64,000 bases of DNA from NCBI GenBank assembly GCA_905233975.1, contig CAJOGD010000004.1, forward strand, positions 207,883 to 271,882, given 5' to 3'. Source of the DNA: an uncultured Alphaproteobacteria bacterium (GTDB lineage: Bacteria > Pseudomonadota > Alphaproteobacteria > Rs-D84). Positions 1 to 8,638 of the stretch are shown piece by piece. The first letter of the stretch is position 1. Each line of letters opens with the position of its first letter. The notes under the pieces are model-generated. The model saw only the letters and a program-made list of their open reading frames with translations. It made no database searches and was not told the origin of the DNA. A program made the position numbers and the translations under genes.

Positions 1-129
1 AAGACAGTGAAACAGGTCTTGGACGAAGCGGGCGGTAAATTGGCGGGCTTTGCGTATTTCGTGTTGGGCGAAGGTATCGAAAAACGCGAAGACAATTTGG
101 CCGATGAAGTCGCAAAGATGTTGAAGTAA
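1..129 (+). CDS. tsf: Elongation factor Ts, C-terminal end (partial)
   Basis: The window opens inside this gene; the last 42 codons are present and end in TAA. The peptide contains LAGFAYFVLGEGIEKRED followed by LADEVAKM, which matches the conserved C-terminal end of EF-Ts (the GFxxFxxGEGIEK segment and the closing DFAAEVA-type helix). EF-Ts is the cytosolic nucleotide-exchange factor that regenerates EF-Tu-GTP. The short fragment limits certainty, but the GEGIEK motif is distinctive. A strong intrinsic terminator follows 30 nt downstream. Confidence 0.85.
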   Translation, partial: KTVKQVLDEAGGKLAGFAYFVLGEGIEKREDNLADEVAKMLK

Positions 130-156
130 GTGTTAGTGTAAGTGTAAGTGATTAGT

Positions 157-188
157 GAAACGGGTGCAATTGCACCCGTTTCTTTTTT
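157..188 (+). terminator. Intrinsic terminator after tsf
   Basis: A perfect hairpin with arms GAAACGGGTGCAA/TTGCACCCGTTTC is followed by a run of six T. It closes the tsf transcript. Copies of the AGTG/TTAGTG words described elsewhere lie just upstream (128-157). Confidence 0.9.
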
Positions 189-202
189 GAATTGTATTGT
201 CT

Positions 203-970
203 TTATTTTTTGATGCGTTCGGTCATGCGGCTTGCGATTTGTTGCGCAAGTTTTATTCCGTTTTCCCCAACCGCTGCGGCGATTTCGTCGGCGGTTGTGA
301 AACGGCCGTAGTGTAATTTTGTTAAGGCATCTCGCAAAATGTCCTCGTTGTGTATGACACCATTTTTATACATTTGGTGGTCTCTGTAAACAGGTTCATT
401 AAACACTTGTTCGATTTGTTCTTTGATTAAATGTACAATATCAACGTCAATTAAAGAATGAAACAGAAATACGTTCGGATATTCTGGACAATTCATTGTA
501 TACATACGATCTGGGGCAGGCAGGCTTACGGGAAGTACGCATTTCCCCAAGAAATCGGTTTTGAATCTTTTTGTGTCCAATATATTAAACTTTTTGTCTA
601 TGATTTTTTCTTTTTTTGCCGTTCGAAACAGTTTTACCATATTCCATTGATAATCTGATACAATGTTTCTTGCGTTATAGGACTTGGGATCTTGTACCTG
701 GTGTAACGTGGGTTCTAAAAAGTATTCGGAAGAAATCACTTGTGATACCAGTTCATCGCAGTATTCTTGATATTCGGGGATTTTATAATGTGTTTTACGA
801 AATACATTTATGGGTCCAATTTTAGGTGCATTGTATTTAGACATGTCATCAATATGCCGGACCGTATGTGTTGCTTCCTGAATTACGGCATAGTTGGCTA
901 ATTTTAACGCATATAATCTTACCGCCATATAAAATGCGTTATGCTTTGTTTGTTTGCCATTATTTTCCAT
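203..970 (-). CDS. Hypothetical protein, 255 aa
   Basis: I do not recognise this protein. It has no signal peptide or membrane segment; it is a soluble, charged protein with a C-terminal helical stretch ending TADEIAAAVGENGIKLAQQIAS, which could be a small helical bundle. The start is supported by an AGAGGT ribosome-binding site seven bases upstream on the minus strand. It is transcribed divergently from tyrS and convergently to tsf. Its base composition is lower in GC than the flanking housekeeping genes, as in the other unknown cytosolic genes of this window (9763-10452, 12290-12817, 58291-58818, 60518-61255). Confidence refers to its being a real gene. Confidence 0.7.
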   Translation of the reverse strand: MENNGKQTKHNAFYMAVRLYALKLANYAVIQEATHTVRHIDDMSKYNAPKIGPINVFRKTHYKIPEYQEYCDELVSQVISSEYFLEPTLHQVQDPKSYNARNIVSDYQWNMVKLFRTAKKEKIIDKKFNILDTKRFKTDFLGKCVLPVSLPAPDRMYTMNCPEYPNVFLFHSLIDVDIVHLIKEQIEQVFNEPVYRDHQMYKNGVIHNEDILRDALTKLHYGRFTTADEIAAAVGENGIKLAQQIASRMTERIKK

Positions 971-1105
971 ATTTTACCTCTTTTGAACACATTGTTGCAT
1001 GCAGAAACGTTTTGTCAAATTGTTTTGCGAAATGTTTGGTTGAATTTTGTCGGCCGTTCGGTTAGAATTGGTGTAATTAATGACTGAATTTAGTTGAGGT
1101 ATATT

Positions 1106-2320
1106 ATGCAAAACGATTTATTACATGAATTGGAAGTGCGCGGGTTTATCAATCAATGTTCGGATATGGCGGCGTTGAACGACGCGTTGAATGACGGCAA
1201 AATTACCGCTTATTTGGGTTCTGATCCGACGGCGGATTCGTTGCATGTTGGGCACCTTGTTCCGGTTATGATGATGCGATGGCTGCAAAAATATGGGCAT
1301 CGGCCATTGATGTTGGTTGGTGGTGCGACCGGGCGCATTGGTGACCCATCGGGGCGTGATACCGGCCGGCCGATGATGACCGAAGAAACATTGGCCAAGA
1401 ATATCGCGGGACTTAAAAAATCTTATTCAAAGTTTTTGACTTTTGGCAATGGTGCGTCGGACGCGATTATTGTTGATAACTATGATTGGATGAAGAATTA
1501 TGGGCATATCGATTTCCTTGCGCAATTTGGAACGGATTTTACTGTGCCGCGTATGCTGTCTATGGAAAGTGTAAAGCGCCGGTTGGAAAATGGTATGACG
1601 TTTTTGGAATTTAACTATATGACGTTCCAAGCGGTGGACTTTTTGACGCTTTATCAAAAATACGGCTGTGTGTTGCAACTGTGTGGCGCGGACCAGTGGG
1701 GAAATGCCGTTATGGGAATTGAATTGATACGCAAAAAATTGGGCAAGGAAGCGTATGTTCTTTCCACCGCGCTAATTACTGATGCCGCGGGGAACAAGAT
1801 TGGAAAATCCGCCGGCAATGCGGTTTGGGTGAACGAAGATAAATTGTCGCCATATGATTATTGGCAATATTTTCGGAATACCCCTGATGAGTTGGTGGAA
1901 AAGTTCCTTAAAATCTTTACAGAAATCCCGATGGACGAAATCGAAAAATTGTCGCGGCTGCGTGGTGCGGAATTAAACGACGCGAAAAAGATTCTGGCGC
2001 GGGCGGCGACGACCATTGCGCATGGCGCGGCGGCCGCGGACGATGCGGAACGTGCGGCGGCGGCGTTGTTTGGTGGCGGCGGCGATATGCAAAATGTGCC
2101 GAGCGTCGAAATCGAAATGCCGGATCAAATGGGCGCACTCGATTTTCTGTGCGCGGCGGGTCTGTTTGATACGAAATCTGATGCGCGCCGTATGATAGAG
2201 CAGGGCGGCGTTCAGATTGACGGCCAAAAACTTACCGATTGGCGTGCGGTCGTTGCGAAGAAGTCGGAATTTATGGTGCAACGTGGCAAGAAAACACACA
2301 TGAAGGTGATTGTGAAATAA
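1106..2320 (+). CDS. tyrS: Tyrosyl-tRNA synthetase
   Basis: Class I aminoacyl-tRNA synthetase of 404 aa that charges tRNA-Tyr. The HIGH-type motif is LHVGH near residue 49, within a GSDPTADSLHVGHL segment, and the KMSKS-type loop is KIGKS near residue 232. An S4 RNA-binding domain occupies roughly the last 65 residues (DFLCAAGLFDTKSDARRMI onwards, with GGVQIDG). An in-frame TTG at 1094 would add four residues, but it coincides with the Shine-Dalgarno sequence GAGG at 1096-1099, so ATG 1106 is preferred. The stop codon directly abuts the ATG of the following EnvC-like gene, so tyrS, the EnvC-like gene and ctpA probably form one operon. Confidence 0.95.
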   Translation: MQNDLLHELEVRGFINQCSDMAALNDALNDGKITAYLGSDPTADSLHVGHLVPVMMMRWLQKYGHRPLMLVGGATGRIGDPSGRDTGRPMMTEETLAKNIAGLKKSYSKFLTFGNGASDAIIVDNYDWMKNYGHIDFLAQFGTDFTVPRMLSMESVKRRLENGMTFLEFNYMTFQAVDFLTLYQKYGCVLQLCGADQWGNAVMGIELIRKKLGKEAYVLSTALITDAAGNKIGKSAGNAVWVNEDKLSPYDYWQYFRNTPDELVEKFLKIFTEIPMDEIEKLSRLRGAELNDAKKILARAATTIAHGAAAADDAERAAAALFGGGGDMQNVPSVEIEMPDQMGALDFLCAAGLFDTKSDARRMIEQGGVQIDGQKLTDWRAVVAKKSEFMVQRGKKTHMKVIVK

Positions 2321-3397
2321 ATGTTGCGCGCGGTTGTTGCTTTGGCGATTCTGGTGGGGGGGGCGAGTTTCGTGTGTGCCGCCCCGTCGGAACTCGACAA
2401 AATTCAACAGCAAATTCGTCAGACCGAGCAGAAAAATAAGCAAATTGAACAACAGGTTAAAACGTCCGACCGCGATGTGGAAAAGACGAAAAAGCAACTT
2501 GTGACCGCGGCGGGCAAGGTTTCATCACTCGAAGAACTGCGCGCGGATCTTTCCAAAAAGATTGCGGAACTGGATGCGCGGCGTGCGGCGATTTCGGCGG
2601 AGTTGGAAAAAAATCGTGAACGGGTGGCGGACGCGGCGGCGACGGTTTTGTTCTTTGCCGCGAACCCAAGTTTTGATACTGAAAATATGCATAATTTTAT
2701 TTTGACGTCGGCGGTGATGACCGGCATGGCGGACAATTTGGAAGACCAGATTCGCGAAGCCGCAAAAAAAATGGCGGAATTGGATAAAATACGCGAGGCG
2801 CGGGCTGTCGAAAAAGAAAAACTTGACCGCACCGCGAAAAAATATGCCGACGAAAAAAGTTTGCTTGATAAATTGTTGCGGCGTCGGTCGGCGCAGAATG
2901 AAAAGTTGCGGGGTGAACACATGGCATTACAAAAGAAATTGCGCGAATTGTCGGCGCGCGCGAAAAGTATTTCTGAATTGTCCGCCGGCGTGGGGAGTTC
3001 CGAAATGTCCGAAGACGCGCGTTTTTCGGTTCGAAAGTTGAACCAGCCTGTGCGTGGGCGCATTGTGGTGCGCTTTGGCGAAAAGACGGCGTTGGGTTTA
3101 AAGTCTGATGGGTGGCGCATTCATACGCGGTCTGATGCGTTGGTTGCCGCGCCCGCCGACGGTGTTGTGAAATTCGCGGACAGTTTCAAGGGGTTCGGTC
3201 GTGTCATAATTATTTCGCATAAAAATGGATATAATACGGTTATGACGAACCTTGGGACGATTGATGTTATTGTGGGGCAAGAGGTCTTGGGTGGTGAACC
3301 CGTTGGTCGCATGAATCCGGACAAGCCCGAAATGTATTTGGAGGTGCGGCGCGGCAACAAAGTAGTTGACCCCGCGCGCATATTCAAAGAAGAATAA
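2321..3397 (+). CDS. EnvC-like M23/LytM-family cell-division factor (degenerate active site)
   Basis: Secreted protein of 358 aa. It has a signal peptide (ending near FVCAA, residue 22), a long coiled coil over about residues 25-215 rich in K, E, Q and A heptads, and a C-terminal LytM (M23) domain over about residues 240-355. The usual zinc ligands are missing: the HxxGxD segment reads SDGWRIHT and the HxH segment ISHKNGYNTVMTNLG lacks the final His. EnvC and related proteins are catalytically dead LytM factors that activate periplasmic amidases at the septum, so by family analogy it may activate the Tat-exported amidase at 57086-58237. It is translationally adjacent to tyrS, and ctpA follows. 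An inactive peptidase of other function is the alternative. Confidence 0.85.
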   Translation: MLRAVVALAILVGGASFVCAAPSELDKIQQQIRQTEQKNKQIEQQVKTSDRDVEKTKKQLVTAAGKVSSLEELRADLSKKIAELDARRAAISAELEKNRERVADAAATVLFFAANPSFDTENMHNFILTSAVMTGMADNLEDQIREAAKKMAELDKIREARAVEKEKLDRTAKKYADEKSLLDKLLRRRSAQNEKLRGEHMALQKKLRELSARAKSISELSAGVGSSEMSEDARFSVRKLNQPVRGRIVVRFGEKTALGLKSDGWRIHTRSDALVAAPADGVVKFADSFKGFGRVIIISHKNGYNTVMTNLGTIDVIVGQEVLGGEPVGRMNPDKPEMYLEVRRGNKVVDPARIFKEE

Positions 3398-3447
3398 AGT
3401 TGCGGACGGGATTTTTTTGTTATAAAATCTGCGCAAAAGGATTTGTC

Positions 3448-4854
3448 ATGCTGAAAAAAATTTTTGTGTTGGTTGCTTTGTGTATGCCGGTCGCCCTGTA
3501 TGCCGCGCCGGAAAAAAAGAAAGAACCGATTGTTCATATGACGGACGAAGAAATTTATGCCGAACTTAAAAAACTTGCCATGGTGTTTGAGGTTTCGCGT
3601 GAAAATTTTGTCGAAGAAGCCGACGAACGCAAAATGTTAGAGGGCGCGATGAACGGCATGCTTTCCGCGCTTGATCCGCATTCTTCGTATCTGTCCAAGG
3701 ACGATTTCAAAGATTTTAATGATAAATCCAGTGGTTCTTTTGGGGGCCTGGGGATACAAATTACGTCCGATCGTGGTGCGGTGCGCGTGATTTCGCCGAT
3801 TGACGATACGCCGGCACAAAAGGCGGGAATCAAGGCGGGCGATTACATCACGCATATTGATGACGAACCTGTGTTCGATTTGACATTGAATCAGGCGGTA
3901 AAAAGAATGAAAGGCAAACCGGGGACCAAGGTTAAACTTACCGTCGTGTCCGGAACGAATGAGCCGAAAACAATGACACTGAAACGTGCGATTATAAAGG
4001 TTCAGTCGGTAAAGTTCAGTGAAAAAACACTTGCCGACGCGGACGAAGATACGCCAAAGATTGGCTATATTCGTATTTCGGATTTCGGCGCGACAACGGC
4101 CAAGGATTTGCGCGACGCGATAACGAAACTTGAAAAGAAAAATGTTGCGGGGTACGTGTTGGACGTTCGCAATAATCCGGGCGGGTATTTAACCGCGGCA
4201 ATCGATGTGTCCGATGCGTTTTTGGACGGTGGCGAAATTGTTTCCACGCGCGGAAAAAACAAAACGGATATAGAACGCAGTTTCGCAAAGCCCGGGGATT
4301 TAACAAATGGCAAACCTTTGGTTGTTTTGATTAATCATGGGTCGGCATCTGCGTCTGAAATTGTTGCCGGTGCAATCCAAGATAATGGTCGTGGCGTTAT
4401 CATGGGGTCGCAGAGTTTCGGCAAGGGCAGTGTGCAACAGCAAAAACCCTTTGGCGACGGAACGGCGATTCACGTGACGATTGCGCGGTACTATACCCCA
4501 AGTGGCCGTTCGATTCAAAACACCGGCATCACACCGGACGTAGAGGTGTTGCACAGCAAGGTTGAAAAAATCGAAAAGCGCGAAAGTTTTTATTCCGAAG
4601 CGTCTTTCCGTAATGCGCTGAAAAATGAAGAGGCCGAAAAGAAAGCCAAGAAAAAATCCGAAGACGCAAAAAAGAAGACCGAAGACGATGACGAAGATAG
4701 AGAGTTGACAGACGAAGAAAAAGATGCTAAAGATTATCAACTGCAGCGGGGAATGGAAATGGTAATCGCGCTGGCCAAGATGGCGGAACATGCACGAACC
4801 GCGGCGGAACCGAAAACCGATTCGGACGAAGATGATAAAAATGAAAAAAAGTAA
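3448..4854 (+). CDS. ctpA: C-terminal processing protease, S41 family
   Basis: Periplasmic serine protease of 468 aa with a signal peptide (MLKKIFVLVALCMPVALYAA). A PDZ domain spans about residues 90-175 (GGLGIQI to KLTVV), followed by the S41 core. The catalytic serine lies in GSASASEIVAGAI and the general-base lysine in QSFGKGSVQQ. The C-terminal 90 residues are highly charged (K/E/D-rich) and probably disordered. Upstream in-frame codons from 3400 are discounted because AAAAGG at 3435-3440 fits ATG 3448 and begins a proper signal peptide. Members trim C-termini of exported proteins or regulate peptidoglycan hydrolases; the EnvC-like neighbour fits such a role. An intrinsic terminator follows. 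Confidence 0.93.
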   Translation: MLKKIFVLVALCMPVALYAAPEKKKEPIVHMTDEEIYAELKKLAMVFEVSRENFVEEADERKMLEGAMNGMLSALDPHSSYLSKDDFKDFNDKSSGSFGGLGIQITSDRGAVRVISPIDDTPAQKAGIKAGDYITHIDDEPVFDLTLNQAVKRMKGKPGTKVKLTVVSGTNEPKTMTLKRAIIKVQSVKFSEKTLADADEDTPKIGYIRISDFGATTAKDLRDAITKLEKKNVAGYVLDVRNNPGGYLTAAIDVSDAFLDGGEIVSTRGKNKTDIERSFAKPGDLTNGKPLVVLINHGSASASEIVAGAIQDNGRGVIMGSQSFGKGSVQQQKPFGDGTAIHVTIARYYTPSGRSIQNTGITPDVEVLHSKVEKIEKRESFYSEASFRNALKNEEAEKKAKKKSEDAKKKTEDDDEDRELTDEEKDAKDYQLQRGMEMVIALAKMAEHARTAAEPKTDSDEDDKNEKK

Positions 4855-4907
4855 AAGTTTCTGATGTGCAGTGATACCGGTTTCGGCCGGTATCACGGCA
4901 CAAAAGG

Positions 4908-4934
4908 AGCGGGCGCGCAAGCGCCCGTTTTTTG
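4908..4934 (+). terminator. Intrinsic terminator after ctpA
   Basis: The hairpin GGGCGC-GCAA-GCGCCC is followed by TTTTTT. It lies 54 nt after the ctpA stop and just before a GTCATTCC repeat element. Confidence 0.85.
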
Positions 4935-4936
4935 TC

Positions 4937-5182
4937 GTCATTCCGCGCTTGACGCGGAATCTTGTCGTTACCGTCGCGGCCGAAAGTCCCCTTCCCCTGG
5001 GAAAGGGGAGGGCCACCAGCGGTGGCGGGGTATGGGTAAATTGGCGCAACGCGCCACCACTACCCCGTCGGGTTCCACCCGACACCCCTTCGCCAGGAAT
5101 CCACCCCAAAAATGCTACGCATTTTTTGGGACCCGGGCGAAGGGGACTTACCTGGACGCGGTTCGGGCGGAACGGGAATGAC
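4937..5182. repeat. GTCATTCC inverted-repeat element R1 (long, composite)
   Basis: The element starts GTCATTCCGCG and ends GGAATGAC, terminal inverted repeats shared with nine other elements in this window. Inside are further palindromes: a CTTCCCC/GGGGAGG hairpin, GGCGCAACGCGCC and GTCGGGTTCCACCCGAC. It is the longest of the ten and seems to contain a second repeat unit inserted between the termini. Open reading frames across it have no ribosome-binding site and I take them as fortuitous. The rest of 4855-5241 holds nothing else that I can identify. Confidence 0.7.
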
Positions 5183-5241
5183 GCGGTTCTTGGAATTTTG
5201 TGCATTCTGTCTTAATTTTTTGTTTAATGTAAAAACAGTTC

Positions 5242-5271
5242 TTGACTATTGTTTGGCAAATTTGATAAAAT
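5242..5271 (+). promoter_or_regulatory. Promoter of structured RNA A1
   Basis: TTGACT at 5242-5247 and TAAAAT at 5266-5271 are separated by 18 bp, and TGA precedes the -10 box (extended -10). All eight RNA copies share this arrangement. Confidence 0.8.
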
Positions 5272-5277
5272 CTGAAT

Positions 5278-5494
5278 TGAGCTGAATTGGAATTCGGTTC
5301 AGGGTTGTAAGAGGCCCATAAGTAACCGGCACATTATGTCGTTATCCGCAAAAATTCCCGATATTTTGTGCCGTCATTTTATCATGCCCCGGATTTCGGG
5401 GTGCCTGTGGAGTATATCTGAAGTCCGCGGGAATCATTGTTGCTTATGATTTCTTACCACCCCGATACCGTAAATTCGCATGCGGTAGTTTTTT
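5278..5494 (+). ncRNA. Structured leader RNA, type A, copy A1
   Basis: Hairpin 1 is GAATT-GG-AATTC. Hairpin 2 is a GGG..CCC stem. The long-range helix pairs CATAAGTAA (5317-5325) with TTGCTTATG (5440-5448) and encloses a GGCAC/GTGCC hairpin and a CCCCG/CGGGG hairpin. A conserved stretch containing GTGGAGTATAT and AAGTCC precedes the 3' strand. CACCCCGA (5458-5465) can also pair with the CGGGG strand. The RNA ends in a TACCG..CGGTA hairpin and T6. It lies upstream of the broken surface-protein gene at 5710, with repeat R2 between them. I know of no named family that fits. Confidence 0.75.
5466..5494 (+). terminator. Terminator of RNA A1
   Basis: The TACCG..CGGTA hairpin is followed by GTTTTTT. 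It is the 3' end of the structured RNA and may be conditionally read through into the downstream gene. Confidence 0.8.
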
Positions 5495-5541
5495 AGTGGC
5501 TAGTGCAAGTGGTTAGTGTGTAGTGAGACTTACAGAGAGCC

Positions 5542-5679
5542 GTCATTCCGCTGAAAAGCGGAATCTGCGCGGGGTTGCAGAGTGCGAGTTCCCCTCCGTG
5601 AAATCAGCCACAAAAAACGCCATGCGTTTTTCGCGGGGCCCGATACCGCGGTATGACGGGAACAAAAGCGCGGTATGAC
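5542..5679. repeat. GTCATTCC inverted-repeat element R2
   Basis: Begins GTCATTCCGC, ends GCGGTATGAC, and has an internal arm GAAAAGCGGAATC. It sits between RNA A1 and the surface-protein pseudogene. Confidence 0.7.
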
Positions 5680-5709
5680 GAGAAGAAAGGAAATAAAAAG
5701 GAGAGCGAT

Positions 5710-7190
5710 ATGCAATTGAAAAAGTTTTTGTTGTTTGGGTTGTTTGCGGCAATATTGCCGGCGGTGGCGGAGGAAGCCGCGGACCGGAAAACCGCAACAT
5801 CGTTAAAGTATGTCACACACGAACTTGACACGCGCCAAAACAAATTTACTGCGGAATCGAACAAGGCCATGGAATACACTAATACGGCCGGAACGGTGCA
5901 AAAACGCACAGTTAAATCTGATTTGGGTAGCGACACGTCCGATACATCACTGCCCATGGTTGGTGGTGTTAACACGAAACTTGGCGGCAATCAACGATCA
6001 CACTGCGGTCACATATACCGGAACGGCCGGAACAATCGGACAAAAGGGTATTTACCAAGACACTGGAACATATATTGAACAAAGCAACAACCTGATTGAC
6101 GCAAAAACATTTAACGCGGCACTAAAGAAAGGACTCGATAGCGAATTTTTATGTTCAGAATACAAACCGAGTACAGATCTTTGCTGGGTTTGGTCGATAC
6201 ATAATACCGAGCCCGTAAGTATAAATTTATTCGATATGTCACAGATTCCTACAACCCAATATATTGTTCATAATCCCGATGGTTCTGTAACGGTAACCAC
6301 GTCATCGACCGATAGTGCAGTAAATACTGGTAAAAAACTTTCACAACTTGCCACCGGGCTGCAGGTTGGTAAAACGTATAAGTTTTGGAACAGATAAAGA
6401 AATTGTCTTGCCGGGACCGCCTCGTGTAGGCTGGTTTAATGGTAGAACGCAAACCATAACGCAAGATATGTTAAATTCGACTGTATATCTTTATGCAAGT
6501 GGCGTGAATACCACCGCAACCATATACGATATTCAGATAACCGAAGTAAACCCCGAAATGCCGTTTGAAACCCTTGTTCCATCTGACTACACGCCGGTGG
6601 AATGGATTGCAACATCGGGGACACCGTATATTGATACGGGGATTGTGGGCCGCAGTGGTATTTCGGTCAAGGCGAAGTTCATGCTTAATACATCGGCCAA
6701 TGGTGCGTTGTTTGGAAACAGAATGAGTACTGAAACCCGATTTTTCCCAATGTTATGGTTCGCCACGAGTGGCGGGCCGGTACGCTGGGATACCGCGGTG
6801 AATTCCGATAATTATGGGGATCCAATATTAGCAAATACCATGTACATTGCAGATTTTACATCTTCGGCTTCGAGTTTTGCACTTGATGTTAACGGTTATC
6901 GAATGTTAAGTGGATCATCGGTTGGGACAAATACGAATAACCTGTGGATGTTTGGGGTCAATAATAATGGGAATCTGCAATATCCGTTCAATGGTAAAAT
7001 GTTTTTTGCCAATATATGGCAGGGCGATACATTGGTTCGTGAATATATCCCCGCAAGGCGCAATAATGATAATGTTGTTGGGGTATATGATCGGGTGTCG
7101 AACAGGTTCTTTACCTATTCTGGCGCAGACGGCACATTTATCGCCGGACCGGATATTCCCAATAATGTCTATGTGCCACAGGAACAGTAA
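5710..7190 (+). pseudogene. Variable surface-protein family member, broken by two frameshifts
   Basis: The gene starts at ATG 5710 with GGAGAG upstream and the family signal peptide (MQLKKFLLFG...), then follows the constant module up to MVGGVNTKL. Against intact copies, 20 nt are missing after AAACTTG near 5973, where the segment encoding KQDDI is lost, and the reading frame shifts. Translation resumes in a second frame (NDHTAVTYTG-like to LATGLQVGKTY). A one-base gain in the TTTT run near 6384 then moves it to a third frame, which runs to TAA 7190 and ends YVPQEQ. The variable part is phage-tail-like (NLFDMSQI, LATGLQVGKTY) followed by a LamG-like region (YTPVEWIATSGTPYIDTGI). All domains are otherwise preserved, so the damage looks recent, or it is a reversible off state. 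Confidence 0.85.
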
Positions 7191-7297
7191 TGGCATGTCG
7201 CATTTCACTCTCGTTACCCCGCGGTAACGGGCCCCGCGCGAAACAAAGTTTTGCGTGGGCGATTCCACGCGGGGTCTCCTAAGTGTTGCAAAGAGCC

Positions 7298-7405
7298 GTC
7301 ATACCGCGCCTGACGCGGTATCTCCTTAGGCTTTTCTGAGAATTACCCCGCGACGGTTCCGACGTATGACGACATTTTTTGCGGGGCCTGATAGCGCGGT
7401 ATGAC
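7298..7405. repeat. GTCATACC inverted-repeat element R3
   Basis: Begins GTCATACCGCG and ends GCGGTATGAC, a relative of the other GTCATTCC elements. The preceding 7191-7297 holds a second palindrome (GTTACCCCGCGGTAAC). No gene is visible between the pseudogene and the beta-barrel gene. Confidence 0.65.
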
Positions 7406-7431
7406 GGCGTTTTTCGTGAGGCCCGCCATGA

Positions 7432-7458
7432 CAAAAAACGCGGGGCGAAAGCCCCGCG
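7432..7458 (-). terminator. Terminator of the beta-barrel gene
   Basis: Read on the minus strand, GCGGGGC-TTTC-GCCCCGC is followed by GTTTTTTG, about 25 nt after the stop of the 7481-8539 gene. Confidence 0.8.
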
Positions 7459-7480
7459 CACTAATCACTAGCACTTACAC

Positions 7481-8539
7481 TTAAAACACATACCTGAATT
7501 CGGCGCCGCCGTTCCAACCACTGCGATCGCCGTCATGACGGCCAAAGTTTATGTCCAAACTAAATCCGTCAAATGTTTGGGAAATGTTAATTCCATATTC
7601 AAAGTAATCGTCGGTCGATAGTTTGGGTATGGCCGCATAGTTCACGTATGTCCGCCCCCCTGTGGCAAGGTTTATGACATATCCGGCGTGTGCGCCGATG
7701 CTGAATCCGCCACCAAGGTTGCCGATTATGTCCACCATTGGTGTTAATTCAAAGAAACCAAAGTTCTTGTTCGTGATATTATCGCCGGCCGTCGAAATAT
7801 AGTTCGCGGAATTGACCAATGTATAGCCCGCGCGAAATCCCGGCCGCAGGAAAGCGTTATCGTAAAACATATAGTCATATGCGACATTCGCCATGAACCC
7901 AAAATAGAAATTATTTAAATCGCCGCCATAGGTTGTCGTCGTAACGTCGTTCAATGCAAAACCAAAGTCCGCCATCGCGGCGATTTCCACGTCTTGGATT
8001 CGTTTGCCAAACGATGCGCCGATGAATGCGCCGTCCGTATCCAGGTCCAGTGCGTCGTTCTTGGTATGATCGCCGGTGTATCCGCCAAAGAATTCAAGGC
8101 GCGACGCATTAAATTCTTGGCCATATCCGATGTATACAAGGTCCGATGTGCTTTTCGCGCTTTGGTGCGATTTGTGTTTTACGGTGTCGGAAAAATGTTG
8201 CCAATCAACGCGCAGGAAATCATTCGCGGCCGCGTCGCCACCACTGCGCCCGGTGACAAGTGGTAAAACGCCGGTGTCGTCGCCGAATTCGCCGTAATAA
8301 ATCATTTCGCCATATCCGTCGGGCGCGGCGGGTTCGTTTGTCGCTGGTTGTGTCGCGGCCGGGGCGGGCGCCGGTTGGACGCGGGACGTTTTTCCCATCG
8401 GGCTGAATACCTTGTTCGAAATCGCGTGTTGCGCCGCGGCGATGTTATGCGCGGCAACCGCGTTCGCGTACAGGCCAAAATCCGCGGAATGTGCCACAGA
8501 CGTCACGAAAAGACCGATTAATGCGTATTGTGCTTTCAT
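7481..8539 (-). CDS. Outer-membrane beta-barrel protein (autotransporter-barrel-like)
   Basis: A 352-aa exported protein with a signal peptide (MKAQYALIGLFVTSVAHSA), a short Pro/Ala-rich linker near residues 55-75, and about 270 residues of alternating aromatic and polar strands (FGFMANVAYDYMFY, FRAGYTLVNSANY, GFSIGAHAGYVINLATGG) ending in YVF. A terminal Phe preceded by amphipathic strands is the usual BAM recognition signature. The passenger is almost absent, so it is either a small porin-like barrel or an autotransporter barrel with a reduced passenger. GGAGAG lies upstream of the ATG. It is monocistronic, divergent from aroK, and has its own terminator. Substrate and function are unknown. 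Confidence 0.75.
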   Translation of the reverse strand: MKAQYALIGLFVTSVAHSADFGLYANAVAAHNIAAAQHAISNKVFSPMGKTSRVQPAPAPAATQPATNEPAAPDGYGEMIYYGEFGDDTGVLPLVTGRSGGDAAANDFLRVDWQHFSDTVKHKSHQSAKSTSDLVYIGYGQEFNASRLEFFGGYTGDHTKNDALDLDTDGAFIGASFGKRIQDVEIAAMADFGFALNDVTTTTYGGDLNNFYFGFMANVAYDYMFYDNAFLRPGFRAGYTLVNSANYISTAGDNITNKNFGFFELTPMVDIIGNLGGGFSIGAHAGYVINLATGGRTYVNYAAIPKLSTDDYFEYGINISQTFDGFSLDINFGRHDGDRSGWNGGAEFRYVF

Positions 8540-8602
8540 ATTTTCTCTCCGGTTTTATTACCCTGTATTATACCACTTAAAATCGTTATTAAAAAGTTTT
8601 TA

Positions 8603-8631
8603 TTGTTAGGTGGAAAAAAATTATTTAATAT
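8603..8631 (+). promoter_or_regulatory. aroK promoter giving an apparently leaderless mRNA
   Basis: TTGTTA and TAATAT are separated by 17 bp. The -10 box ends seven bases before ATG 8639, so the predicted transcript starts at or next to the initiation codon. There is no Shine-Dalgarno sequence in that interval. Confidence 0.6.
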
Positions 8632-8638
8632 AGCGTTC

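Noticed and set aside
1094..1105. TTG start four codons upstream for tyrS
   Set aside because: The codon overlaps the GAGG ribosome-binding site that serves ATG 1106.
1973..3120. Overlapping minus-strand frames opposite tyrS and the EnvC-like gene
   Set aside because: Shadows of strongly biased codon usage in genuine plus-strand genes; compositions are Arg/His/Phe-rich and no start signals are present.
4300..5205. Long minus-strand open frame (301 codons) across the end of ctpA and repeat R1
   Set aside because: It lies antisense to a well-supported protease gene, has no ribosome-binding site, and its product is Arg/Pro/Phe-rich low complexity as expected from the complementary strand of this codon usage.
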